NCBI GenBank assembly: GCA_029265125.1
Contig: JAJUJX010000004.1
Coordinates: 1-64,000 of the forward strand
Direction: 5' to 3'
From: Tolumonas sp008015085
GTDB lineage: Bacteria; Pseudomonadota; Gammaproteobacteria; Enterobacterales; Aeromonadaceae
DNA: 64,000 nt
Shown here: one piece after another, positions 1 to 7,875 of the stretch
Position numbering within the stretch: position 1 is the first letter of the stretch
Layout: each line of letters starts with the position of its first letter
Position numbers and translations under genes: made by a program
The notes under the pieces: model-generated
What the model was told of the DNA's origin: nothing
What the model saw: the letters and a program-made list of their open reading frames with translations, nothing else
The model's database searches: none

Positions 1-921
1 ACCACCGTGGTGGCCGATACCGGTGAGTTACCCGCCATTAAATTGTATTCCCCTGAAGATGCCACCACTAACCCATCGCTGATTTTAAAAGCCGTCTCCA
101 GCCCTGAGTATGCCCCCCTGCTGGAAACGGTAGTGGCTCAGGCCAAACACCTGTCCTCTGATATCGCTGTGCAGGTCGAAGAAGCCGCCGACCGTCTGAT
201 TGTGGCGATTGGTTGTGAAGTGCTCAAACACGTACCAGGCCGTATCTCCACCGAAGTCGATGCGCGTCTTTCCTTTAATACCGCTGCAACGATTGAGAAG
301 GCCCGTAAGCTGATTGGGCTGTATGAGTATCAGGGCATTCCCCGTTCGCGCGTACTGATTAAAATCGCCTCGACCTGGGAAGGCATTCGTGCCGCTGAAC
401 AACTCGAAAAAGAAGGTATTAACTGTAACCTGACCTTGTTGTTTAGTTTCGCGCAGGCACGCGCCTGTGCTGAAGCCGGGGCTTATCTGATTTCGCCGTT
501 TGTGGGTCGTATCCTCGATTGGTACAAAGCCAAAACCGGCGAAAGCTACACCGCCGAAACCGACCCGGGGGTGTTGTCGGTGCGCACCATTTATCAGTAT
601 TACAAGCAGCACGGGTATCCAACCGTGGTGATGGGGGCGAGCTTCCGTAACCTCGATGAAGTGTTAGCACTGGCCGGTTGTGACCGTCTGACCATCAGTC
701 CTAACTTACTCAAAGAGCTGGAAGAGACATCAGGTGAGTTAGTCCGGGCGTTATCCGCGGATGGTCTGCGGCTGCCTCGTCCGGCCGCCATGACCGAAGC
801 CGAGTTCCGCTGGCAGCACAATGAAGATGCGATGGCCACCGAGAAACTGGCTGAAGGTATCCGTAACTTTGCCATTGACCAGGTGAAACTGGAGCAGTTG
901 CTGGCAACGCGGTTGGCTTGA
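1..921 (+). CDS. tal: Transaldolase, 5' end outside window
   Basis: Cytosolic transaldolase of the non-oxidative pentose phosphate pathway, moving a dihydroxyacetone unit between sugar phosphates. The reading frame is open from base 1 and begins TTVVADTGELPAIKLY, matching residues just inside the N-terminus of TalB-type enzymes, so only about a dozen residues are missing; the first in-frame GTG is not the start. Visible family motifs are DATTNPSLI near the start, the Schiff-base lysine region (RVLIKIAST) and the late TISPNLL segment. Family members have about 316 residues and 306 are seen here. Its 3' end faces norR across a structured repeat. Confidence 0.96.
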   Translation, partial: TTVVADTGELPAIKLYSPEDATTNPSLILKAVSSPEYAPLLETVVAQAKHLSSDIAVQVEEAADRLIVAIGCEVLKHVPGRISTEVDARLSFNTAATIEKARKLIGLYEYQGIPRSRVLIKIASTWEGIRAAEQLEKEGINCNLTLLFSFAQARACAEAGAYLISPFVGRILDWYKAKTGESYTAETDPGVLSVRTIYQYYKQHGYPTVVMGASFRNLDEVLALAGCDRLTISPNLLKELEETSGELVRALSADGLRLPRPAAMTEAEFRWQHNEDAMATEKLAEGIRNFAIDQVKLEQLLATRLA

Positions 922-934
922 TTGAGTGCAGCGG

Positions 935-1035
935 GTCGGACAGTTATCCCTGTCTCCTGACTCGCTGTAAATCCATCCATGGACGCTCCGCCGCGCCGTC
1001 CTTGGCGCGGAGGGTCGTCCGACAGGGATAACGGT
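935..1035. repeat. Nested inverted-repeat element (REP-like) between tal and norR
   Basis: A perfect 12-base inverted repeat (943-954 and 1021-1032, GTTATCCCTGTC and its complement) encloses a second GC-rich stem (CCGCGCC at 991-997, GGCGCGG at 1004-1010, loop GTCCTT). GGACG/CGTCC at 981-985/1016-1020 extends the inner stem. No T-run follows on either strand, so it is not a classic terminator. Its place between convergent genes and its nested stems resemble dispersed REP or MITE-like extragenic elements; no second copy is seen in this window. A smaller hairpin (ACTGAT/ATCAGT, 1081-1096) lies just beyond the end of norR. Confidence 0.5.
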
Positions 1036-1127
1036 CCTCTGCCAATACTGTTGTACATATCATCCAACCGACCATCACGTACTGATTTTTATCAGTGATT
1101 ATTTGAACCTAAGTTACTGCGACCTGA

Positions 1128-2669
1128 CTATTTAAGTCCCAGGCGTTTCGCCAGTTTGTGCAAATTACTCGGATCCAGCTCTAATCTGCGCGCCACTTCA
1201 GCCCAGTTACCTTTACATATATCCACTGATTGCTTGATCAACTGACGTTGATAATTATCGACCGCCAGCTTCATCGGCAAAACACGCGTTTTATCAGCCG
1301 CCCACTCCACCGGTATATTTTCTGTGCGAACCTCAGACACTGACAGCGCAATATCGAGATCAAAATGAGAAGGATCGAGCGTCACTATTTCAGTCCGAAT
1401 GGCGCCATGACTCACAGCCCGAATGGCCGCCCTGCTGATAACATGCTCCAGTTCCCGAATATTCCCAGGCCATGGATAAGCCAACAAAGCCTGCTCCGCC
1501 AGTGACGACAGGCGTAAGCTTCGGAAGCCTAAGCGGGAACGGTTAAGCTCCAGAAAATACCCGGCCAGCAATAAAATATCATTTCCCCGCTCGCGAAGTG
1601 GCGGAATAGGAACGGGATAAACTGATAACCGGTGATATAGATCAGCTCTGAATTCGCCGTTTTTAACCTGAGTAGCCAATTCCCGATTGGTCGCAGCAAT
1701 GACTCTGACATCCACTTTTAAGGGTTTATCTGACCCCAAGCGCTGGATTTCACCATTTTGCAGGGTTCGTAATAATTTAGCCTGAACGGAGAGAGGTAAT
1801 TCACCTACTTCATCGAGAAAAATCACACCGCCATTAGCTGCTTCGAATCGCCCGGCCCTGTCGTTGACAGCCCCCGAAAATGCGCCTTTAACATGACCAA
1901 ACAATTCGCTTTCCACCAGCGATTCCGGTAACGCCGCACAATTAACATGGATCATGGGTGCATTGCGACGATCAGATTTGCGATGGATACGGCGAGCTAA
2001 TAACTCTTTCCCGACACCCGTTTCGCCCATTAACAATACAGGTAGATCAGAGGCTGCCACAATATCCAATTCATGTAACAGCTTCAGCAGCACCGGACTG
2101 CGACCAATAATTTCGTCGTCATCCCGGGCCACAATCTGCTCGGTTTCATTCGGGTGTCTGAACGCAAGATGCAAAGCTCTTATTTCATCTTCCAGGCGAC
2201 TCATTCTAATCACCGCTTCGCAGCAATGAGCCAGTTCAACTAACGATGATTTAACCCGGCTATCAAAAACACCACCTTCCACTGAATCGAGCGTCAATAC
2301 ACCCCAGCATTGTCCATCAGGATAGAGTGCGATCCCCATGCAATCATGGACTGGTAAGGGCTCCCCAACCTTCGATTCCAATAACCCGTCATAGGGATCG
2401 GGTAATCGGTTGCCAGGTTCAAAATGCACAATTTCGCGCTGTGACAAAATGGCAGCCAGCCGCGGATGTCTATTGATTTCGAACCGGCGCCCCAACGTTT
2501 CTTGCGCCAGCCCAGAAACAGCCACCGGACTGAGAAAATCGCCATCCAGCCGCAGTAACCCTACAGCACCACATTTCAGAAACTGGCGGATCGTCACGAC
2601 TAAACGATCCTGGCGCACAGCTCTTGGAAATTCTGTCGTTAAATCCCGTATTAACGCATTAGTTATCAT
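1128..2669 (-). CDS. norR: NorR, nitric-oxide-responsive sigma-54 activator
   Basis: Enhancer-binding protein that senses NO through a non-haem iron in its GAF domain. Of 513 residues, the GAF region spans roughly 15-165 and keeps PYDGL, VHDC and LTLD, the stretches holding the iron ligands in E. coli NorR. The AAA+ domain follows, with Walker A GETGVGKE (about 215-222) and Walker B VIFLDEVGE (about 281-289). The C-terminal helix-turn-helix ends DPSNLHKLAKRLGLK, as in E. coli. The sigma-54 contact loop reads GAFSGA instead of GAFTGA. An upstream in-frame ATG at 2702 would add 11 residues encoded by the operators themselves, so the ATG at 2669 is preferred, although neither start has a strong ribosome site. 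It is divergent from ytfE, its probable target. Confidence 0.93.
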   Translation of the reverse strand: MITNALIRDLTTEFPRAVRQDRLVVTIRQFLKCGAVGLLRLDGDFLSPVAVSGLAQETLGRRFEINRHPRLAAILSQREIVHFEPGNRLPDPYDGLLESKVGEPLPVHDCMGIALYPDGQCWGVLTLDSVEGGVFDSRVKSSLVELAHCCEAVIRMSRLEDEIRALHLAFRHPNETEQIVARDDDEIIGRSPVLLKLLHELDIVAASDLPVLLMGETGVGKELLARRIHRKSDRRNAPMIHVNCAALPESLVESELFGHVKGAFSGAVNDRAGRFEAANGGVIFLDEVGELPLSVQAKLLRTLQNGEIQRLGSDKPLKVDVRVIAATNRELATQVKNGEFRADLYHRLSVYPVPIPPLRERGNDILLLAGYFLELNRSRLGFRSLRLSSLAEQALLAYPWPGNIRELEHVISRAAIRAVSHGAIRTEIVTLDPSHFDLDIALSVSEVRTENIPVEWAADKTRVLPMKLAVDNYQRQLIKQSVDICKGNWAEVARRLELDPSNLHKLAKRLGLK

Positions 2670-2725
2670 GGTGAAAATAACCCGAATGGTTTTATTAACC
2701 ATACATGCATATGGTTATTTTTACC
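2670..2725. promoter_or_regulatory. Three NorR-type operators (GGT-N7-ACC)
   Basis: Three AT-rich inverted motifs share GGT-N7-ACC: 2670-2682, 2688-2700 and 2713-2725. NorR in E. coli binds three sites of the form GT-N7-AC upstream of norVW. Here they abut the norR start and sit upstream of the sigma-54 promoter of ytfE, so they could serve both activation of ytfE and autoregulation of norR. The match is read directly from the bases; binding is inferred. Confidence 0.75.
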
Positions 2726-2766
2726 ATTAAATTTAATTTTCTCATATATATCAATTTGTTAATGAT

Positions 2767-2782
2767 TGGCATATTCCGTGCT
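2767..2782 (+). promoter_or_regulatory. Sigma-54 promoter of ytfE
   Basis: TGGCATATTCCGTGCT fits the -24/-12 consensus TGGCACG-N4-TTGCW, with the essential GG and GC exactly 12 bases apart. It lies 43 bases upstream of the ytfE start and downstream of the NorR-type operators, the arrangement expected for a NorR-activated gene. Confidence 0.78.
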
Positions 2783-2824
2783 ATTACAGAGTAAGCAATA
2801 CTATTTCTGGTACGGAGTAACACT

Positions 2825-3490
2825 ATGAACTATTTAGAACAAACACTGGCGCAGCTTGCATGTGACATTCCCGGCGCAACACGGGTATTCCATAAATACA
2901 AACTCGATTTTTGCTGTGGTGGTAAGAAAAGTCTGGCAGATGCTATCGCTGACAGAAATTTTACTGCGGATCAGATCATCGCAGACCTTAACGAAGTCTC
3001 TCAGTTACAGTCTGAATCTAAAGACTGGCGCTTAAGCGAACCATCAGACCTGATTGATCATATATTAAGCCGTTATCACGACATCCACCGCATTCAGTTA
3101 CCCGAACTGGTTCGCTTGGCAAAACGCGTTGAACATGTACATGGGGATCGCTCCGATTGTCCGACAGGGTTATCACAGCATCTTGAATTTATGCTGCAAG
3201 AACTCGAAAACCACATGCAAAAAGAAGAGCAGATTCTCTTCCCATTGCTAAAATCTGGCAATTATACATTCGCCCAAGGGCCAATCGCCGTGATGCAGCA
3301 TGAACACGAAGAACACGGTAATAGCCTGGAAGTTATTGACCAGCTAACAGATGGTATTGTACCGCCACCATTTGCCTGTGTGACCTGGAGAGCGTTATAT
3401 ACCGGTCTTACCCAACTAAAAGAGGACCTGATGGCCCATATCCATCTGGAAAATAACGTATTATTTCCGGCAGCTTTAGCTGCGGCCTGA
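2825..3490 (+). CDS. ytfE: RIC/YtfE iron-sulfur cluster repair di-iron protein
   Basis: Cytosolic di-iron protein that helps restore Fe-S clusters after nitrosative or oxidative damage. The N-terminal ScdA_N domain carries the paired cysteines (DFCCGG, C30-C31). The hemerythrin-like domain keeps the metal ligands in HDIH (about 85-88), HMQKE (130-134), HEHEEH (159-164) and HIHLE (205-209). The 221 residues match the usual 220. GGAG lies 10 bases before the ATG. It is transcribed divergently from norR behind a sigma-54 promoter, pointing to NO induction; no norVW or hmp gene is present in the window. Confidence 0.95.
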   Translation: MNYLEQTLAQLACDIPGATRVFHKYKLDFCCGGKKSLADAIADRNFTADQIIADLNEVSQLQSESKDWRLSEPSDLIDHILSRYHDIHRIQLPELVRLAKRVEHVHGDRSDCPTGLSQHLEFMLQELENHMQKEEQILFPLLKSGNYTFAQGPIAVMQHEHEEHGNSLEVIDQLTDGIVPPPFACVTWRALYTGLTQLKEDLMAHIHLENNVLFPAALAAA

Positions 3491-3552
3491 TGTCAGCCGC
3501 AAACCAGTTTAATAATTGAGAACGGCAAGCATCTAACCAGAGGCTGTCGTTC

Positions 3553-3816
3553 TCAACCAACCAATACATTGCCAGATGCGGAAACAATAACACCGCCATG
3601 CGTTGTTGCAGAACCCAATACCGCCGCAGGCTTACCGTTAATGGTAACCGTGCTGCTACCTGCTGCAACTGATGCACCACAAGCAGTACCTGAACCGACG
3701 GTGGCGGCAGGCATACCATTAATCAATACATCAGATGAACCGGTAACAATAGAATTTACTGAGTGGCCTTTCATCGGACATGCGTGCATATCCCCCACTC
3801 GTGCAACAGGTGGCAT
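3553..3816 (-). CDS. PAAR-domain protein, orphan
   Basis: An 87-residue protein made almost entirely of a PAAR domain: VARVGDMHACPMKG at the start, alternating Gly/Val beta strands, and ATTHGGVI with GNVLVG at the end. PAAR proteins sharpen the tip of the type VI secretion spike on VgrG and bind zinc through His/Cys residues. No vgrG, tss or effector gene lies nearby, so it may be an unlinked spike tip. A GGAGT ribosome site precedes the ATG. The stop codon sits in a TTGAGAACG/CGTTCTCAA hairpin (3516-3524/3548-3556) shared with the 3' side of ytfE. Confidence 0.85.
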   Translation of the reverse strand: MPPVARVGDMHACPMKGHSVNSIVTGSSDVLINGMPAATVGSGTACGASVAAGSSTVTINGKPAAVLGSATTHGGVIVSASGNVLVG

Positions 3817-4032
3817 AGTATGACTCCGTTAAATGTACTGAATTATTGAGAAACATCAGTATACGCGGCCAAATACAGCATTCTGTTAAAAAGCCTCCTG
3901 CAAACAATGACAGCCTCTGTCTGTTTTCACACCTCAGAAAATGCTGCATTTTCTTTTCCCATTACAAAACTAACACACGCTTACAATTCAACTGGTTAAA
4001 CTGCGTCCGAAGAATCAGCTCAGAGGTTAACT

Positions 4033-4449
4033 ATGAAGCGAAATCAAATAGCATTAGTGCTGGTCGGTAGTTTGCTCCTTCCACTTTCTTCTGCTTATGC
4101 AAGAGGGTTCGACGGTCCTCACGATGGACGCGGATTCGGTGGTCCCAGACCTCAGTTTTATGATGTGATGCCTCCCGGTTATAAAACGGTTGTAGCGGCT
4201 GGCGTAACTTATTTTGTACTCGATAATCTTTGGTACATGATGCACGGCAGCCGTTATGAGCAGGTTGCACAGCCAACAAATGTCACCATAGTAAATAACA
4301 CCCCGGCGGTCTCTACGACAACGACCACAACGTTGAGTTCAGGGCTGAATGTTGTTGATGTAAACGGAATTCGCTATTACACACGTGACGGTCATTACTA
4401 CCGGAGAGATGTGAACGGACAGTTGCTGGAAGTAACGCCTCCGCTCTAA
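4033..4449 (+). CDS. Small secreted protein, DUF6515-like
   Basis: 138 residues with a clear signal peptide (KRNQIALVLVGSLLLPLSSAYA, cleavage after AYA). A Gly/Arg-rich stretch follows, then PPGYKTVVAAGVTYFVLDNLWYM, a Thr-rich segment (TTTTTT near 94-99) and a C-terminal repeat-like part with GIRYYTRDGHYYRR. This layout resembles small periplasmic proteins grouped under DUF6515; no function is known. AGAGG lies about 7 bases before the ATG. No functional partner is apparent among its neighbours. Confidence 0.72.
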   Translation: MKRNQIALVLVGSLLLPLSSAYARGFDGPHDGRGFGGPRPQFYDVMPPGYKTVVAAGVTYFVLDNLWYMMHGSRYEQVAQPTNVTIVNNTPAVSTTTTTTLSSGLNVVDVNGIRYYTRDGHYYRRDVNGQLLEVTPPL

Positions 4450-4450
4450 G

Positions 4451-4474
4451 TAAAAATGCCCGGATGGCCCGGGC
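4451..4474 (-). terminator. Terminator hairpin for the P-type ATPase transcript
   Basis: GCCCGG (4458-4463) pairs with CCGGGC (4469-4474) around a 5-base loop. Read on the minus strand the stem is followed by ATTTTTA, so it would end transcripts coming from the ATPase gene. A further hairpin (AGGCTCA/TGAGCCT, 4511-4517/4524-4530) lies between it and that gene. Confidence 0.55.
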
Positions 4475-4582
4475 TAAAAAGAGCTACTCAATAACAGAAA
4501 GCTCCACGTGAGGCTCACGTCAATGAGCCTACATAATACATAAGATTCATATAAATCCAAGCATTTTTATTTGAGTCTTCAC

Positions 4583-7246
4583 TTACGGAAGTAAAAATCT
4601 GTGCCGAATTAACCACTTCCGTCCTTCCTCCAGCAACCCCATCAAGACGGCCAGCACAAACATCACCCCCCATACAGACCCTGCCAGAGGCTGTGTACCA
4701 AACAATGCATTCCCCCAGGGAGTATAAACCACCAGCAGGATCAAAATACCCTCAGCAGCAAGCCCCGGCAGGAGTAGCGGATTCCCCTTTAATTTCAAAG
4801 GCAACATGGTATTTAACGGATGTCGGCAAACAAATAAATTTACCATTTGAGCCATCACAATCGCCGCCAGACACGCAGTGGTTGCCTGCTGATAAATAGG
4901 GTCAGCTTTATCAAACACCATGCCATATTGCCATCCAAACTGAGACAGCACATAGAAAAAAACCAGAAGTGAGGCAACGGCCTCTAACATGCCCAGCCAC
5001 AGATAAGCTCGTAAGATCAACCCGGTAGACAATAGCCGTTCTTTCGCTGGCCGGGGTGGTTGTTGCATCAATTTTTTATCCGAAGGCTCTGCCCCCAACG
5101 CTAACGCCGGGAGCATATCCGTGCCTAAATCAACGGCCAGAATTTGAATAATAGTAAGTGGTAGCGGTATTTTAAAAACAACAAAGGCAATGTATGGGAT
5201 CAGCTCCGGAATATTAGAGGTCAGAATATAGGTCATGAATTTACGGATATTTTCAAAAACCGTTCGCCCCTCCTCAATGGCATTGACGATACTGGCAAAA
5301 TTGTCATCCAGTAAAATCAGATCTGCTGACTCCTTCGCGACATCAGTTCCGCTAAGTCCCATCGCGACACCAATATCTGCAATCTTCAACGCGGGTGCAT
5401 CATTCACTCCATCTCCCGTCACCGCGACGATCTCTTTTTTGCGTTTTAGTGCTTTAACTACATGCATTTTTTGTTCGGCTGTCACGCGGGCAAAGATAAT
5501 TTCCGGGTGATCCAGAGCCAGATGCAGATGGGCTCCCGTCATTTTGCGAAGGGATTCCCCCTTTAATACCAGAGGATCATCCGACTTAATCAGCCCAATC
5601 TGCCTGCCGATGGCCACTGCGGTTTGAGGATGATCCCCCGTCACCATGATGACTTTAATACCTGCGGTTCGACACCGCTCAATAGCCTCTTTGACTTCTG
5701 GCCGTGGCGGATCCTGTAACCCAATTAACGCAGAAAATACCATCTCCTGTTCTTCCGGTTCCTGATCGTCTACTAGTCGCCGATAGGCAAATGCCAGAAC
5801 TCTCAGCCCATCACAGGCCATACGATTCTGAACTTCAATAATTCTTTGCTGTTCAGTAGTCATTAAAGGGTGAACCGTTGTCTGCGTATGGATGTAACTG
5901 CACAGCGGCAGCACCGCCTCCGGTGCACCTTTACAATACAGCCAGCGGGCTCCGTCCTGCTCTATTACAACAGACATGCGGCGGCGCTCACTATCAAATG
6001 CAATTTCCGATAACACAGGAATATCAGCCAGAGGAAGAGCTTTGCAGCCAAACTCCACCAACGCTATTTCCATCGGATCACCATGCCAGCTAGCGTGATT
6101 GTTCTGCATACTTCTTTTCAGATTGTGACAATATTGCGTGTTTTGTATCAGACGTGCGTCATCAGCAAATCGGTGGGGGTCATCTATCAGGCTCAGTTCA
6201 TCCCAGATATAAATCTGGGTTGCCGTCATTCTATTCTGAGTCAGTGTGCCTGTTTTATCTGAACAAATAACTGTTGTAGAACCTAATGTTTCTACTGCCG
6301 TTAAATGGCGAACCAGTGCATTTCGTCTTGCCATTCGCTGCGTTGCCATAGCCAAGCTAAGTGTTACCGTAGGCAATAACCCTTCAGGTACATTGGCCAC
6401 AATGATGCCGATAGCAAACATCAGATTTTCCCAGAATGGCAGCCCAATCATGGTGCCAACAGCGAAAAAAATCAGCCCGAGAGAGGTCGCAAATATTGCC
6501 ACTAGTTTCGACAGGCGAGCGATCTCTTGTTGTAAATGTGACTCCCCCCCCTGCTCTGTCTGAGTCAGATGGGCAATTTGCCCAAATTCAGTATGCCGTC
6601 CTGTTGCAAAAATAATGGCCTGACATTGCCCCGAAACCATCCAGGTACCCGCCAGCAAAATATTGGCCGCAGCCAGATGTGATGATTCAGATACTGCATC
6701 TGCGATCCGCGATTTAGGCAATGACTCACCGGTCACGGTTGCCATGTTTACCCTCACTCCGGCAGCCTGAATAACACGGCAATCAGCAGGAATATTGTCT
6801 CCCTCTTCCAGCACAATGCAGTCGCCTGGCACCAGCATTTCAGCAGAGATGGGTACTAACTGTCCGTCCCGATAAACTAAGGACTGTTGTGGCAGCAATT
6901 TGCTTAATGCTGCAATCGCTTTTTCCGCCCGGTATTCCTGCCAGAAAGAGAAAATGCCATTAATGAAAATCACCCCCAGAATGGCAATTCCTAACGTCAA
7001 CATCCCCTCTCCGGGATCATTACTCTCAGCCCAGAACGCCAAGCCTGCCGCTATCCATAAAATAATGGCAAAAAAGTGGGTAAACTCTTTGATAAATGTG
7101 AGCAAAACAGATGGACGCTTAATTTCTTCCAGCCTGTTGTACCCAAATGCTGAAATACGGCGAGCAGCTTCGTCAGAAGTGAGCCCTGTCTCTGTGGTGT
7201 GAAGACTTGCCAGCGCGTCTGCAACAGATAAATTGGCAATGAACAT
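4583..7246 (-). CDS. Cation-transporting P-type ATPase, Na,K-ATPase-like (type IIC-like)
   Basis: 887-residue inner-membrane cation pump. The order is cation-ATPase N domain (1-70), M1-M2 (about 48-103), actuator with TGES (172-175), M3-M4 with VPEGLLPT (E288), phosphorylation site DKTGTLT (D330), nucleotide site KGAPE (439-443), hinge TGDGVNDAP (610-618) and six C-terminal membrane segments. M5 carries TSNIPE (676-681) and M6 carries DLGTD (706-710), which match the ion-binding residues of animal Na,K-ATPases more closely than those of Ca2+ pumps. The transported ion cannot be fixed from sequence; Na+, K+ or Ca2+ are options. No beta-like subunit is adjacent. GGGAAT precedes the ATG. Confidence 0.9.
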   Translation of the reverse strand: MFIANLSVADALASLHTTETGLTSDEAARRISAFGYNRLEEIKRPSVLLTFIKEFTHFFAIILWIAAGLAFWAESNDPGEGMLTLGIAILGVIFINGIFSFWQEYRAEKAIAALSKLLPQQSLVYRDGQLVPISAEMLVPGDCIVLEEGDNIPADCRVIQAAGVRVNMATVTGESLPKSRIADAVSESSHLAAANILLAGTWMVSGQCQAIIFATGRHTEFGQIAHLTQTEQGGESHLQQEIARLSKLVAIFATSLGLIFFAVGTMIGLPFWENLMFAIGIIVANVPEGLLPTVTLSLAMATQRMARRNALVRHLTAVETLGSTTVICSDKTGTLTQNRMTATQIYIWDELSLIDDPHRFADDARLIQNTQYCHNLKRSMQNNHASWHGDPMEIALVEFGCKALPLADIPVLSEIAFDSERRRMSVVIEQDGARWLYCKGAPEAVLPLCSYIHTQTTVHPLMTTEQQRIIEVQNRMACDGLRVLAFAYRRLVDDQEPEEQEMVFSALIGLQDPPRPEVKEAIERCRTAGIKVIMVTGDHPQTAVAIGRQIGLIKSDDPLVLKGESLRKMTGAHLHLALDHPEIIFARVTAEQKMHVVKALKRKKEIVAVTGDGVNDAPALKIADIGVAMGLSGTDVAKESADLILLDDNFASIVNAIEEGRTVFENIRKFMTYILTSNIPELIPYIAFVVFKIPLPLTIIQILAVDLGTDMLPALALGAEPSDKKLMQQPPRPAKERLLSTGLILRAYLWLGMLEAVASLLVFFYVLSQFGWQYGMVFDKADPIYQQATTACLAAIVMAQMVNLFVCRHPLNTMLPLKLKGNPLLLPGLAAEGILILLVVYTPWGNALFGTQPLAGSVWGVMFVLAVLMGLLEEGRKWLIRHRFLLP

Positions 7247-7434
7247 GATGAATTCCCACGTTTTTCACCAGCTTCCCTGTTATTAAGCTTAGACCCGAAC
7301 TGGAAATGACTCTATGAGATGTCATAAAACCCTTGCTGTCTGTTTTTCACAGCTCACAGAGCTGATTAAGATCCATAGACTTTTCGCAAAAAGGCGACTA
7401 ATAATATTTAGATAAAAACTGCAAGGAGTAGCAG

Positions 7435-7872
7435 ATGAGTATCCACTTCAAGCCTCGCCGGGCAACCTGTATTGTCGAATGTGAAAACGGCATTTTATTG
7501 GCTGAAACAGAAAGTGGAATGCTGCTACTTCCCGGCGGACAGGCGCACCGGGGCGAATCACGGTTAGAAGCCGCTATTCGTGAACTTAAAGAAGAAACCA
7601 ACCTCCAGGCGCACGCCGCCATATACCTGTTTGACCATGAATCGCACTCCAACCGGCATAAGGTGTTTTATCTGATCACCACCGGGAATCCCATCCCGAT
7701 GGATGATGCTAAAGCGCTGTATTATTTGGACACTCTTCCACCGAATAAATTTGCCGATTTGTCTCCGGCCACTATAGATATCATTGCCAAATTCAGAGAG
7801 GTTAAAGTTCAGCACCAGCATCACCTGGATGCACTGAAAGTGATTTGTCTGAAAAATAAATTAGCGTTGTAA
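7435..7872 (+). CDS. Nudix hydrolase
   Basis: 145-residue pyrophosphohydrolase of the Nudix fold. The Nudix box starts at GGQAHRGE and continues to RELKEETNL (about 34-57), fitting GX5EX7REUXEEXGU except that the late Gly is Asn. The metal-binding REXXEE core is intact. Substrate class cannot be told; small bacterial members often act on (d)NTPs or nucleotide sugars. A strong AAGGAG ribosome site precedes the ATG. It is convergent with the LysR gene, with only 3 bases between stop codons, and the 188-base gap upstream shows no clear promoter. Confidence 0.88.
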   Translation: MSIHFKPRRATCIVECENGILLAETESGMLLLPGGQAHRGESRLEAAIRELKEETNLQAHAAIYLFDHESHSNRHKVFYLITTGNPIPMDDAKALYYLDTLPPNKFADLSPATIDIIAKFREVKVQHQHHLDALKVICLKNKLAL

Positions 7873-7875
7873 CGG

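Noticed and set aside
85..612. Long open frame antisense to transaldolase
   Set aside because: It lies wholly opposite a well-conserved enzyme frame, has no ribosome site and no recognisable protein features; it is a coding shadow.
1021..1032. I-SceI-like homing endonuclease site (AGGGATAAC core)
   Set aside because: Only about half of the 18-base site is present and the bases are explained by the 12-bp inverted repeat.
600..1067. Minus-strand open frame covering the end of tal and the structured repeat
   Set aside because: It translates a coding shadow plus the inverted-repeat element and resembles no protein.
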